A DNA stretch of 64,000 nucleotides from an uncultured Prevotella sp. (GTDB taxonomy: Bacteria; Bacteroidota; Bacteroidia; Bacteroidales; Bacteroidaceae), in NCBI GenBank assembly GCA_905233825.1, contig CAJOFE010000005.1, forward strand, positions 34,992 to 98,991, written 5' to 3'. Within the stretch, counting starts at the first letter, position 1, and every line of letters starts with the position of its first letter. Positions 1 through 8,672 of the stretch are shown piece after piece. The notes below the pieces were generated by a model. It had not been told where the DNA came from. It did no database searches and saw only the letters and a list, made by a program, of their open reading frames with translations. A program made the translations under genes and the position numbers.

Positions 1-503
1 ATGACCATCACCACGTCAATGTCCGTCACCTGTGCACGGCTGACGGCATGGAAGCCCACGCTCATCGGCTCAACAAGGGCAGTCACTTTCGGTGTGAGTC
101 CTCCAGCGGGGATGATCTTCTCCCAAGGCAGGACAATATACTCTTTCATAGCGCCATTGCGCTGCACGCCCAATGTCTCGTTGTGCTGGCAGGCGTTCAC
201 TCGTTGGTTGCGGCACGAAGCGCACTTGCCACAATTGGTATAGGGGTTGCAAGTCACCACCATGTCAGGCTTCAGGTTCTCAGGCACTCCATCGCCCACA
301 GCCTCAATGGTAGCACCCACCTCATGACCTGGAATAACGGGGTTCAGAGCCATCGTGTTACGGCCCATAAAAGTATTGATGTCTGAGCCACAGAAGCCTA
401 CATAGCATAGCTTCAGCAGCACCTCTCCCTGGCCAGGAGCCTGGGGATTCTCCATTTCAATAATGTTCAACTCTTGGTTGTGTGAAATCTGTATTGCTTT
501 CAT
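1..503 (-). CDS. Zinc-dependent alcohol dehydrogenase family protein, partial (C-terminus beyond left edge)
   Basis: The first 167 residues of a medium-chain zinc dehydrogenase run off the left edge of the window. The catalytic-zinc signature is visible (Cys38 in GFCGSD, then GHE at residues 59-61). So is the structural-zinc lobe, with four cysteines at about residues 91, 94, 97 and 105 (CGKCASC...C). These enzymes oxidise sugar alcohols or hydroxy-acids with NAD(P). As the last visible gene of the fucose operon it could handle an intermediate of L-fucose oxidation or reduce a product of the isomerase route; this is inference from context. The start is the ATG just downstream of a GACGGATAGACG-type repeat that fills the gap after the transporter gene. 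The cofactor-binding half is not in the window. Confidence 0.85.
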   Translation of the reverse strand, partial: MKAIQISHNQELNIIEMENPQAPGQGEVLLKLCYVGFCGSDINTFMGRNTMALNPVIPGHEVGATIEAVGDGVPENLKPDMVVTCNPYTNCGKCASCRNQRVNACQHNETLGVQRNGAMKEYIVLPWEKIIPAGGLTPKVTALVEPMSVGFHAVSRAQVTDIDVVMV

Positions 504-504
504 A

Positions 505-543
505 TTTTTAGACGGATAGACGTTTTTATTTGACGGATAGACG
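505..543. repeat. GACGGATAGACG-family repeat before the alcohol dehydrogenase gene
   Basis: TTTTTAGACGGATAGACG, a T-rich run, then TGACGGATAGACG. It lies immediately upstream of the minus-strand start codon, as at 58700. Confidence 0.88.
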
Positions 544-564
544 AAAGAACGTTTTTTGACAGGG

Positions 565-1881
565 TCACCCCTTCACCTCACTTCTTCCATGATACATTCG
601 GTAGCCGTAGAGCGTGACGATGATGAAGCAAATGAGAGGCAGGATGAACGAGAAGTTGGTGGCAGGGAAACTGCCGAAGACAGTGCCCTGGTCGATGATG
701 GCGGCCTGTAGGGGAGGCAGTACGGAACCGCCGAGGATGGCCATAATGAGGCCTGCGGCACCGAATTTGGCATCGTCGCCCATGCCGTCAAGGGCAATGC
801 CATAGATAGTGGGGAACATAAGTGACATGCAGCCGCTAATGCACACCAGGCAATAGACGCCCATGCGATTCTGGAACAGGATGACACCCAACGTGAAGAC
901 CATCGCCAGCACACCAAAGATGGCCAGCAACTTGGCGGGTTTCAGCCACTTCATCAGGAAGGTGGCAATGAAGCGCGAGCAGATGAAGAAAATCATAGCG
1001 AAGATGTTGAAGCGCTGCGACAGCACCTCGGCATCCTGTTCACCCATGCCCTCGGCCATAAAGACGCGCGTACCATACTGGATGATGAAAGTCCAACACA
1101 TAATCTGCGCTCCGACATAGAAGAATTGGGCGATTACGCCCTCTCGGTAGGGTTTCATCGAGAAGATGCGGCGCAACGTGGGCAGGAAATGGATGTCCTT
1201 CGACTGGTCACCGTTCCTAGGCATCTTGGAGAAGAATATAATGAGGAACATAGCTACAATGACCAACCCGATGATGAGATATGGAGAGATGAGCACGCTG
1301 AGATCCTGTTCTTTCATCGCCTCAAACTCCGCATCGCCCAACAGGGCACGCTCGTCGCTACTCATGGGGTTGAGACGGGCCTGGATGAAGTTCATGGCCA
1401 CGAACATGCCGATGATGCTGCCGCAGGGGTTAAAGCACTGCGCCATGTTCAGGCGGCGTGTTGCAGTCTCAGGAGCGCCCATCGCCAGGATATAGGGATT
1501 GCAGCTCGTTTCCAAGAACGACAGGCCGCAGGTCATGATGAAATAGGCGATTAGGAAGCATCCATAGACGCCTACCGCCTTCGCCGGGAAGAACAGTAGT
1601 GCACCCGTGGCATAGAGGCCAAGGCCCATGAGCACACCCGACTTATAACTGAACTTACGGATGAAGATGGCGGCAGGGAAGGCCATACAGAAATAGCCGC
1701 CGTAGAAAGCCACCTGCACCAGCGCACCCTCGGTGACGCTCATGCGGAAAATCTTTGAGAAAGCTTTTACCATTGGGTTGGTAATGTCGTTGGCAAAGCC
1801 CCATAGGGCAAAGCACAGCGTCACAAGGATAAAGGGAACAAGGATTTTCTTATCGATTAACTTCGCTTTCATTCGTGTCAT
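565..1881 (-). CDS. fucP: L-fucose:proton symporter, MFS family
   Basis: A 438-residue major facilitator with about twelve hydrophobic segments. It has FucP-like features: an early WGFANDIT segment, the ETSCNPYI stretch in the first half, and a RRLNMAQCFNPCGS segment before a large loop. FucP imports L-fucose, and related sugars, with protons across the inner membrane. The gene lies 25 bp downstream of fucI in the same operon, which supports the substrate. A second in-frame ATG three codons in is an equally possible start. Confidence 0.9.
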   Translation of the reverse strand: MTRMKAKLIDKKILVPFILVTLCFALWGFANDITNPMVKAFSKIFRMSVTEGALVQVAFYGGYFCMAFPAAIFIRKFSYKSGVLMGLGLYATGALLFFPAKAVGVYGCFLIAYFIMTCGLSFLETSCNPYILAMGAPETATRRLNMAQCFNPCGSIIGMFVAMNFIQARLNPMSSDERALLGDAEFEAMKEQDLSVLISPYLIIGLVIVAMFLIIFFSKMPRNGDQSKDIHFLPTLRRIFSMKPYREGVIAQFFYVGAQIMCWTFIIQYGTRVFMAEGMGEQDAEVLSQRFNIFAMIFFICSRFIATFLMKWLKPAKLLAIFGVLAMVFTLGVILFQNRMGVYCLVCISGCMSLMFPTIYGIALDGMGDDAKFGAAGLIMAILGGSVLPPLQAAIIDQGTVFGSFPATNFSFILPLICFIIVTLYGYRMYHGRSEVKG

Positions 1882-1906
1882 TTATTTTAATTCGTTGTTT
1901 CGCAAT

Positions 1907-3730
1907 TCACTTGTATATCGGACCAAAGTTCTGACAGGCGCGATAGTCGGCTCCCTCCTTGTCCATGCCGAAGGCGTTCCATGCGGCAGGACGGAAGATG
2001 TTGCTGTCGCTGATATTGTGCATCGAGACGGGAATGCGCAAGATAGAGCAAAGTGTGATGAGGTCAGCTCCGATGTGCCCATAAGCAATGGCACCGTGGT
2101 TGGCACCCCAGCAGTTCATCACGGAATAGACATCCTTGAAGCAGTCTTTCTTCTCGTCGAGACGGGGAACGAACCAGGTGGTGGGCCATGTAGGGTCGGT
2201 ACGTTTATCAAGGATGTCATTCGTCATTTGGTCGAGCTCTACCGTCCATCCCTCAGCCAGTTGTAATACAGGACCGAGGCCAGCTACCATATTTACACGA
2301 AGCATGGTCATCGGCATTCCGCCCTTCGAGAGGAAGTGCGAGCTATAACCTCCACCACGGAAGTAGTCGCGGTCAGCAGGCATCCATGAAGTAGCCTTCA
2401 GACAGGCCTTCATGTCGGCCTCATTGATATTCCAATGTTCTTTCATCGTGGGCTGCCCGTTGGCATCAGTCATAGCCCCCGTAGCATCGAGGGTAGTAGC
2501 ACCACTATTAATAAGATGTATGAAACCTCCTGCAGCTTGTCCCTCAGGACGTTTTCCAGCCACACGCTCTACGGCTTCAGGACTCCAGTAAGTGCGGATA
2601 TCGCTGAACATCACGCCGCGATTAGTGAGCAGATGGCCGAAGAGCATCGACAGGCCATTGAGGAAGTCGTTCTCAGTAGCTAAGACATCGGCCTCGCGAG
2701 TGCCGTTCCAATCGAAGCTGGTGCAGAGCATCGACTCGGGGAAGTCGAAGTTGGGCTTGTAGTCCGTCCACTGACGCTGTCCCTGCACACCACCGAAGAG
2801 GGCGTTGTGACCAAGAGCTTCCTCTTTGTACCCCATCTCCAAGAGGCGGGGATTGCCGTGCATCAGGTCGCGGATAATCATCATCGTCTTCACGGTGAAC
2901 TCCCAGTCGGCATCCTTCTCTTCGCGATTCTTCCCCTTCCCCTTTCCGTTGAAGGTGGTCATCGGTGTTCCTGGGAAGAGCGAACGGTCTTCGTTGTAGT
3001 CGTGACCTTCCTGTGGCTTGCAATATTCATCTACCCATTGCATGGCCTTCTTGAACTCTTCAGGATCATAGATGCCGAAATCTACGCGACGAAGTATTTC
3101 CACCAAAGATACATACTCTGTACGCATGCCGAGATAGTGCTGCAGGAAGTCGGCATCGACAATCGAACCAGCAATGCCCATACAAGTGTTACCCATCGAT
3201 AGGTAGCTCTTGCCTCGCATCGTGGCTACAGCCTGGGCAGCACGTGCAAAGCGCAATATCTTCTCAGCCACATCGGCAGGAATAGTATTATCATCCAAGT
3301 CCTGCACATCATGCCCGTAAATACCGAAAGCGGGCAAGCCCTTCTGAGCATGGGCGGCGAGGACTGCAGCCAGATAGACGGCACCAGGACGCTCTGTTCC
3401 ATTGAAGCCCCAAACGGCTTTGGGATAGTGTGGGTTCATGTCCATTGTCTCCGAGCCGTAGCACCAGCACGAAGTGACGGTGATGGTACTTCCGACGCCC
3501 TCACGCTCGAACTTCTCGGCGCAGGCGGCACTCTCAGCCACACGGCCTATCGTTGTGTCGGCGATGACGCACTCCACAGGCGAGCCATCGCCGTTGCGCA
3601 GGTTCTTGGTTATCAACTCGGCAACAGCTTTGGCCAGCGCCATCGTCTTCTCTTCCAAACTCTCGCGCACACCACCCTGACGACCGTCGATGGTGGGGCG
3701 AATTCCGATTTTAGGGTAATTAGTCTTCAT
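1907..3730 (-). CDS. fucI: L-fucose isomerase
   Basis: A 607-residue protein, close to the roughly 590 residues usual for FucI. This Mn-dependent cytoplasmic enzyme interconverts L-fucose and L-fuculose, and also D-arabinose and D-ribulose. The N-terminus ([11 protein letters not shown]), the ENDFLNG segment at residues 353-359 and the C-terminal SMHNISDSN...WNAFG stretch are family hallmarks that carry the metal and substrate residues. It sits between the amidohydrolase (13-bp gap) and fucP. No fuculokinase or fuculose-phosphate aldolase gene is present nearby, unlike classical fuc operons; they may lie elsewhere. Confidence 0.95.
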   Translation of the reverse strand: MKTNYPKIGIRPTIDGRQGGVRESLEEKTMALAKAVAELITKNLRNGDGSPVECVIADTTIGRVAESAACAEKFEREGVGSTITVTSCWCYGSETMDMNPHYPKAVWGFNGTERPGAVYLAAVLAAHAQKGLPAFGIYGHDVQDLDDNTIPADVAEKILRFARAAQAVATMRGKSYLSMGNTCMGIAGSIVDADFLQHYLGMRTEYVSLVEILRRVDFGIYDPEEFKKAMQWVDEYCKPQEGHDYNEDRSLFPGTPMTTFNGKGKGKNREEKDADWEFTVKTMMIIRDLMHGNPRLLEMGYKEEALGHNALFGGVQGQRQWTDYKPNFDFPESMLCTSFDWNGTREADVLATENDFLNGLSMLFGHLLTNRGVMFSDIRTYWSPEAVERVAGKRPEGQAAGGFIHLINSGATTLDATGAMTDANGQPTMKEHWNINEADMKACLKATSWMPADRDYFRGGGYSSHFLSKGGMPMTMLRVNMVAGLGPVLQLAEGWTVELDQMTNDILDKRTDPTWPTTWFVPRLDEKKDCFKDVYSVMNCWGANHGAIAYGHIGADLITLCSILRIPVSMHNISDSNIFRPAAWNAFGMDKEGADYRACQNFGPIYK

Positions 3731-3743
3731 ATCTTATGGTCTT

Positions 3744-4634
3744 TTATTCACTCATATTCTTAATATATGGCAAGTCGGGCAGATTCTTGAAACCGTAGAA
3801 ATGCAGGGCATTTTCGCCTAAGAAAGCTGCCTTCTCGTCATCAGTCAGCTCTTGGCTCTTCGTGATGAAGTCGTAGCTCATGCGATAGGTAATGGCGGTG
3901 ATGGTACGAGGATAGTCAGAACCCCACATCAGCCTGTCCATACCCACCCAGTCAGCTGCCTGACGGATGCTGCGCACAGCCGAGGGATAAGGATAGAACT
4001 CCGAGTTGTAAAGCCAGGTGATGCCACCCGACTCTATCATCACGTTCTGCCCTTCAAGCGCTAACTTTACCTGTTGTTCGAACGAGGGTGTGGTGACCAT
4101 ACCGAAGTGTCCGATAGCAACCTTCAGTTGCGGACACTCCTGAATGATCTCAGCCATCTCGCCAATCTGCTTCTCGTCGTCGGCTAAGCACATCGAGAGT
4201 ACCAGCCCTTGTTGCTCCATATATTTGAATACAGGCATCAGCGAGAATAGCGACTCCTTGATACGATGACCAGGAAAGGCGATACCTTTCAGGCCAGCCT
4301 CAGCCACCTGCTTTGCTTCTTCCAGACTCCAGGCCATTCCCATGCAGAAGAAACGGTCAGGATACTTGCGCTGCACCAGCGTGAGATAGTCGTTCTGACA
4401 GCCATCAATGATTTCCTGCACCACTACAGCAGCTCCCACCTGAGCATAGTTCATGTTCGAAAGGAACACTTCAGCCGTATTCTGGCCATCAATCATAAAG
4501 GGAGGCAACATCTGCACCTCTTCATCGAAGAAAATGCTCCGCCCGTTCTTCAGCGACAGGATGCGTTTCCCGTCGATGCTGGTGTCCTGCTTCAGCCACA
4601 AGTGGCTATGTGCGTCGATTATGTATTTTCCCAT
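3744..4634 (-). CDS. Amidohydrolase family protein, probable sugar lactonase
   Basis: A 296-residue amidohydrolase-2 (PF04909-like) TIM-barrel. Metal-ligand motifs are visible: DAHSHLW at residues 8-14, a central AIGHFG histidine and the WGSDYPR aspartate near the C-terminus. In oxidative L-fucose pathways a protein of this superfamily opens L-fucono-1,5-lactone to L-fuconate. The adjacent dehydrogenase, whose 3' end overlaps this start by 16 bp, fits that role, but it is inferred from context. Decarboxylases of the same superfamily are the main alternative. Confidence 0.8.
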   Translation of the reverse strand: MGKYIIDAHSHLWLKQDTSIDGKRILSLKNGRSIFFDEEVQMLPPFMIDGQNTAEVFLSNMNYAQVGAAVVVQEIIDGCQNDYLTLVQRKYPDRFFCMGMAWSLEEAKQVAEAGLKGIAFPGHRIKESLFSLMPVFKYMEQQGLVLSMCLADDEKQIGEMAEIIQECPQLKVAIGHFGMVTTPSFEQQVKLALEGQNVMIESGGITWLYNSEFYPYPSAVRSIRQAADWVGMDRLMWGSDYPRTITAITYRMSYDFITKSQELTDDEKAAFLGENALHFYGFKNLPDLPYIKNMSE

Positions 4635-5560
4635 GTCACACGCTGTTGATTACCAATAATCTCCTTCACCGCGTTCACAAGTTCCCAGTCAGGTTCCTCG
4701 TTGGCCCACTCGATGTTGCGCTTCACGTTCTCAGGATTGGCCGATGAGAAGAGGGTCGAGGCGATACGTGGGAAACTGACGGAATACTGCACGGCGAGTT
4801 TCTCGATGGGATAGCCTTTCTCCTTGCAATAGGCAGCCGCCTTCTCGCAAGCCTTCACCAAAGGCTTAGGGGCTGGATGCCATGCAGGTACACCACGTTG
4901 TGATAGCAATCCCATGCTGAGTGGTGAGGCATTGATGACGCCCACGTTATGATGCTCGAAGAAACCTACGTAGTCGGCCAGCGCATCATCGTTCAGCGTA
5001 TAGTGGCAGAAGTTCAGGATACTCTCCACGCCCTCGCTTCTTTCCACCACCCATTTCAGGTTCTCCAGTTGCAGGTCGGTGATGCCCACATGACCTACTA
5101 CGCCTTGATGTTTCAGCTCGAACAGGGCAGGCAACGTCTCATCGACCACTTTCTGCAGACCACCAGGCAATGCTGCCTGGAACTCAATATCGTGCACATT
5201 GATCAGATCGATGAAATCAATGCCTAAGCGCTCGATGCTCTCATACACGCTACGAGTCACTCGCTCTGCCGAGTAGTCCCACGTGTTCTTTCCGTCCTGA
5301 CCATAGCGGCCCACCTTCGTGCTCAGGTAATATTTCTCACGGGGAATGCCTTTCAGGGCCTGTCCCAACACCGTTTCTGCCTTGTAGTGACCGTAGTAGG
5401 GACTCACGTCAATGAAGTTAATTCCTCCCTCGATGGCGACCTCCACCGCACGGATACTCTCGTCCAGCTTTGTCTCGTGGAACACACTACCCAGCGACGA
5501 AGCGCCGAAGCTCAAATGGGAAATCTTCATTCCCGTCTTTCCAAGTTCTGTATATCTCAT
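4619..5560 (-). CDS. Aldo/keto reductase, L-fucose/L-galactose dehydrogenase-like
   Basis: A 313-residue AKR barrel. The tetrad is visible as NFIDVSPYYG (Asp and Tyr), a lysine in STKVGRY and a histidine in NVHDIE. The opening ELGKTGMKISHLSFGAS and overall length resemble the L-galactose/L-fucose 1-dehydrogenase (D-threo-aldose dehydrogenase) branch. The predicted reaction is NAD(P)-dependent oxidation of C1 of L-fucose to the lactone. It is the first gene of the operon: a good promoter lies 22-52 bp upstream, and the next gene overlaps its 3' end. Confidence 0.85.
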   Translation of the reverse strand: MRYTELGKTGMKISHLSFGASSLGSVFHETKLDESIRAVEVAIEGGINFIDVSPYYGHYKAETVLGQALKGIPREKYYLSTKVGRYGQDGKNTWDYSAERVTRSVYESIERLGIDFIDLINVHDIEFQAALPGGLQKVVDETLPALFELKHQGVVGHVGITDLQLENLKWVVERSEGVESILNFCHYTLNDDALADYVGFFEHHNVGVINASPLSMGLLSQRGVPAWHPAPKPLVKACEKAAAYCKEKGYPIEKLAVQYSVSFPRIASTLFSSANPENVKRNIEWANEEPDWELVNAVKEIIGNQQRVTWENT

Positions 5561-5582
5561 CTTATTCTTAGTTTATAGGTTG

Positions 5583-5612
5583 CAAAGGTACGAATAAGCG
5601 AGAACAATACAA
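5583..5612 (-). promoter_or_regulatory. Promoter of the fucose operon
   Basis: On the minus strand, TACCTTTGC lies 22 bp before the AKR start, with a TTG exactly 19 bp upstream of it. This is the Bacteroidota sigma pattern. Confidence 0.75.
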
Positions 5613-5707
5613 AATAAAAAAACAATTTTTTGTTTTTATTGTCGAGCGAAAGTACCTTCGACGAAGTCAAAGGTAGAACAAAGCGACGTAGCAAAGTACA
5701 AATTAGC

Positions 5708-5778
5708 ACGCTCCAAAACGAAATTAGGACGGCGCTAAAATGATTTTGGAGGCTTCTAAATTGATTTAGGACGGCGCT
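5708..5778. repeat. 21-bp degenerate tandem array (array A)
   Basis: Three consecutive 21-bp units begin at 5708, 5729 and 5750, with a partial fourth at 5771. Each has a GC-rich head such as ACGGCGCT, an A/T-rich middle (AAAATGATTT) and a terminal GG. The block TTAGGACGGCGCT occurs at 5724 and again 42 bp later, exactly two periods. The rest of the 329-bp gap between the divergent operons holds only the two promoters; I see no gene in it. Confidence 0.8.
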
Positions 5779-5825
5779 CGCCATTTAATACATAGTTAGG
5801 AAATTTCAAAATAACAGATTATTTC

Positions 5826-5858
5826 TTTTGTATTTCGCCCGATTTTCATTACCTTTGC
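5826..5858 (+). promoter_or_regulatory. Promoter of the GH29 fucosidase gene
   Basis: TTTTG at 5826-5830, 19 bp, then TACCTTTGC at 5850-5858, about 31 bp before the start codon. Confidence 0.85.
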
Positions 5859-5889
5859 AGGCAGAAGCAGTAACTAATAACAAGAACAC

Positions 5890-7509
5890 ATGAAGAAAAC
5901 TATTCTGACGATGATGCTGAGTTGCACGATGCTGGCAGCTACGGCGCAAGAGACTTATCGCATCCCAGTTTCTGAGCAGCACGAGAAGATGCAGACGGGA
6001 CAGTATGAACCTACGTGGGAGAGCCTGAAGACCCACCAGACGCCTGAATGGTTCCGCAATGCGAAGTTCGGCATCTGGGCTCACTGGGGTCCGCAATGCG
6101 TGGAGGGAACGGGCGACTGGATGGCGCGCTCGATGTATATGGAGGACTCGCGTGAGTACAAGTATCATGTGGAGCACTACGGCCACCCGTCGGAGTTCGG
6201 ATTCAAGGACATATTGCCCTTGTTCAAAGCTGAGAAATGGGACCCTGAAAAGCTGGTGGAGCGCTACAAGCGTTGTGGTGCGCAGTATTTCTTTGTCTTA
6301 GGCAACCATCACGACAACTTCGACCTGTGGGACTCGAAGTATCAGGAATGGAACTCGAAGCGCATCGGCCCGAAGCGCGACATTCTGGACGAATGGGCTA
6401 AAGCCGCCAAGAAGGCAGGACTGCCTTTGGGCATCTCGTTCCATGCTGACCACGCGTGGACTTGGTATGAGCCAGCACAGCGTTTCGACGTGAAGGGTCC
6501 GAAGGCTGGCGTCTATTACGACGGCAACCTGACGAAAGCCGACGGCAAGGGAAAATGGTGGGAAGGATTGGACCCGCAGAACCTCTATCAACAGAATCAC
6601 CCCATGAGCTTTGACTCGTGGAGCAACGGTAAGATTCACGACCAATGGGGATGGGAGAATGGTGCCTGTCCGCCATCGCAGGAGTTCGTCACCAACTTCT
6701 ACGACCGTACGCTCGATGCTATCAATCGCTATAATCCCGACCTGATTTATTTCGACGTAACGGTGCTGCCCTTCTATCCGCTGAGCGATTGTGGCCTGAA
6801 GATTACTACACATCTTTATAATAAGAACCCTCGCGCTGTGGTGTTCGGCAAGATTCTGGACGACGAGCAGCGCAAGGCGCTGACTTGGGATGTGGAGCGT
6901 GGAGCCCCCAACGAGATTATTCCTGAGCCTTGGCAGACGTGCAACTGCATCGGCGGCTGGCATTACAACACCAGCATCTACGAGCGAGGCGGCTACAAGA
7001 GTGCTGCTACGGTGGTGAAGCAGTTGGTGGATATCGTGTCGAAGAACGGCAACCTGCTGCTCTCTATCCCCCTGCGTGCCGACGGCACCTACGACGACAA
7101 AGAGGCTAAGGTGCTCGACGACTTGGAGGCTTGGATGACGGTAAACGGCGAGAGCATCTTCGGCACCCGTCCGTGGGTGAGATTCGGCGAAGGCCCTGTG
7201 GCCGAGGAGGACATCAAGATTAATGCGCAAGGCTTCAACGACGGAAAGTTCTCGAATATGGATTCGCGCGACATCCGCTTCAACCAGACGCAGAAATATC
7301 TCTACGTCACAGCGATGGGCTGGCCTGAAGACGGAAAGCTCGTCATCAAGTCGCTGGCCAAGAAGAACCCTGACTTCAAGAAGAGCATCAGCAACGCTTA
7401 TCTGCTGGGCTACGGAAAGGTGAAAGCCCGTCAGACTGCTGAAGGATTAGAAGTAAAGTTGCCTGAGCCCTGCAACAAGATTGCTCCTGTGCTAAGAATC
7501 GCCAAGTAA
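5890..7509 (+). CDS. Secreted alpha-L-fucosidase, GH29
   Basis: A 539-residue GH29 enzyme with a signal peptide (about residues 1-19, ending ATAQ) for periplasm or cell surface. The catalytic barrel has family landmarks: AKFGIWAHWGP near residue 58, NHHDNFDLWDS at 139-149, and the probable nucleophile Asp289 in DLIYFD. It releases terminal L-fucose from host or plant glycans. It is transcribed divergently from the fucose uptake and oxidation operon, so release and use of fucose are linked. The C-terminal part (from about residue 450) looks like the usual beta-sandwich domain. Confidence 0.93.
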   Translation: MKKTILTMMLSCTMLAATAQETYRIPVSEQHEKMQTGQYEPTWESLKTHQTPEWFRNAKFGIWAHWGPQCVEGTGDWMARSMYMEDSREYKYHVEHYGHPSEFGFKDILPLFKAEKWDPEKLVERYKRCGAQYFFVLGNHHDNFDLWDSKYQEWNSKRIGPKRDILDEWAKAAKKAGLPLGISFHADHAWTWYEPAQRFDVKGPKAGVYYDGNLTKADGKGKWWEGLDPQNLYQQNHPMSFDSWSNGKIHDQWGWENGACPPSQEFVTNFYDRTLDAINRYNPDLIYFDVTVLPFYPLSDCGLKITTHLYNKNPRAVVFGKILDDEQRKALTWDVERGAPNEIIPEPWQTCNCIGGWHYNTSIYERGGYKSAATVVKQLVDIVSKNGNLLLSIPLRADGTYDDKEAKVLDDLEAWMTVNGESIFGTRPWVRFGEGPVAEEDIKINAQGFNDGKFSNMDSRDIRFNQTQKYLYVTAMGWPEDGKLVIKSLAKKNPDFKKSISNAYLLGYGKVKARQTAEGLEVKLPEPCNKIAPVLRIAK

Positions 7510-7534
7510 GCGATAGCAAAGTAAGCTACGAGTA

Positions 7535-7582
7535 GGCCAGCCTGTTAAGACGCTAAAGACGCTATCAGGTTGGCCATTTTTT
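7535..7582 (+). terminator. Terminator after the fucosidase gene
   Basis: GGCCAGCCTG pairs with CAGGTTGGCC (one G-T pair), followed by six Ts. The 21-nt loop holds a GACGCTAAAGACGCTA repeat, which also contains the stop codon of the convergent kinase gene. Confidence 0.8.
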
Positions 7583-8636
7583 CGCGATAGGCTTCTACCT
7601 GCTGGAAATAGCGCAGCTGGTTGCGCGTGCGCACCAGATTGTGCTCGGGATAGCGAATCTTGTAGTAGGTATCGCCATTCAGATAGTCCGTCAGGAACCT
7701 CACAGCCTGCATCATGGGGAACAACGCCACAGCAAAGGGCAGATGCTCGCGCTCGACGGGCGTGAGGAAGGAAGCTGCCGACTCCAGATAGCCTCGGGTG
7801 AACGCCTCGAAGATGTCCCAACGGAAGGCGATGCTATCCAGTTCGGGACTGTCTTCTGCAACGCTATTGGCGGCCGTACGCAGGAAATCGCCATAATCGG
7901 AGAAGACGTAGGCGGGCATCACGGTATCGAGGTCGATGACGCAGAGCACACGACCCTCGTGGTCGAACAGCATGTTGTTCACCTTCGTGTCGCAATGACA
8001 GATGCGCTTAGGCAACTTTCCCTCACGATGCAGCCGCTCGGCTAAGCACATCTCATCAGCATGCTCGTCAATCAGTTTCAACTCCTCAGCAACCTCTTTC
8101 ACCCTTCCAACCTTATCTTCTCTCACAGCCTGACGCAATTGGTTGATGCGCAGTTCCATATTGTGGAAATCGGGAATAGTCTCGCCTAAAGGCTCCTGCA
8201 AGTCCGTCAGTTGCTGCTCGAAGCGTCCGAAAGCCCGTCCGCAGTCATAGGAACTTGCAGGCGTCACTTCATCAACGGTCAGCGTGTCTGGAATATAGAC
8301 AGATAGCCGCCAATAGCTCTCGCCGTCGAAGTAGTATGTCTTTCCCGTAGCAGTAGGCACGAAGCGAAGCACACGACGGTCGAGGTCGCCAGCTCCCTCA
8401 GCCTCCAGTTTCTTTCGCAAATGATTGGTCACAGCCTCTATGTTATGCTGCAACAGTTCCACATCGGTGAAGATGTGATGATTGATGCGCTGCAACACAT
8501 AATCGGGCTTTTCGTTCTCGATGGTCTTGACCAGATAGGTATCGTTAATCAGCCCGTTACCCAAAGCATTCACCTCGCCGACAGTTCCCTCTATCGAGAA
8601 ATGTCCTACTATCTCCATCAATTGCTCTTTCTTCAT
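7545..8636 (-). CDS. Phosphotransferase family protein, NahK-like N-acetylhexosamine 1-kinase
   Basis: A 363-residue aminoglycoside-phosphotransferase-fold kinase, close to the roughly 360 residues of bifidobacterial NahK. The catalytic loop HCDTKVNN lies at residues 214-221 and the metal-binding DLDT at 235-238. NahK-type enzymes phosphorylate the anomeric carbon of GalNAc or GlcNAc. The gene lies 24 bp downstream of a GH109 alpha-N-acetylgalactosaminidase in the same orientation, so GalNAc is a sensible substrate (inference). Its last codons and stop are formed by a GCGTCTTTAGCGTCTTAA repeat, so the native C-terminus may have been altered by the repeat. Confidence 0.75.
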   Translation of the reverse strand: MKKEQLMEIVGHFSIEGTVGEVNALGNGLINDTYLVKTIENEKPDYVLQRINHHIFTDVELLQHNIEAVTNHLRKKLEAEGAGDLDRRVLRFVPTATGKTYYFDGESYWRLSVYIPDTLTVDEVTPASSYDCGRAFGRFEQQLTDLQEPLGETIPDFHNMELRINQLRQAVREDKVGRVKEVAEELKLIDEHADEMCLAERLHREGKLPKRICHCDTKVNNMLFDHEGRVLCVIDLDTVMPAYVFSDYGDFLRTAANSVAEDSPELDSIAFRWDIFEAFTRGYLESAASFLTPVEREHLPFAVALFPMMQAVRFLTDYLNGDTYYKIRYPEHNLVRTRNQLRYFQQVEAYREKMANLIASLAS

Positions 8637-8640
8637 TTTC

Positions 8641-8672
8641 TAATTTTCAATTCTCAATTCTTAATTCTTAAA
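8641..8672. repeat. AATTCTTAATTC-type simple repeat
   Basis: A short run of CAATTCTCAATTCTTAATTC-like sequence fills the gap between the GH109 gene and the downstream kinase gene. It belongs to a family seen at many other spacers in this window. Confidence 0.7.

Noticed and set aside
6298..7230. A 310-codon minus-strand frame inside the GH29 gene
   Set aside because: It is antisense to a confident gene, with no promoter or motif.
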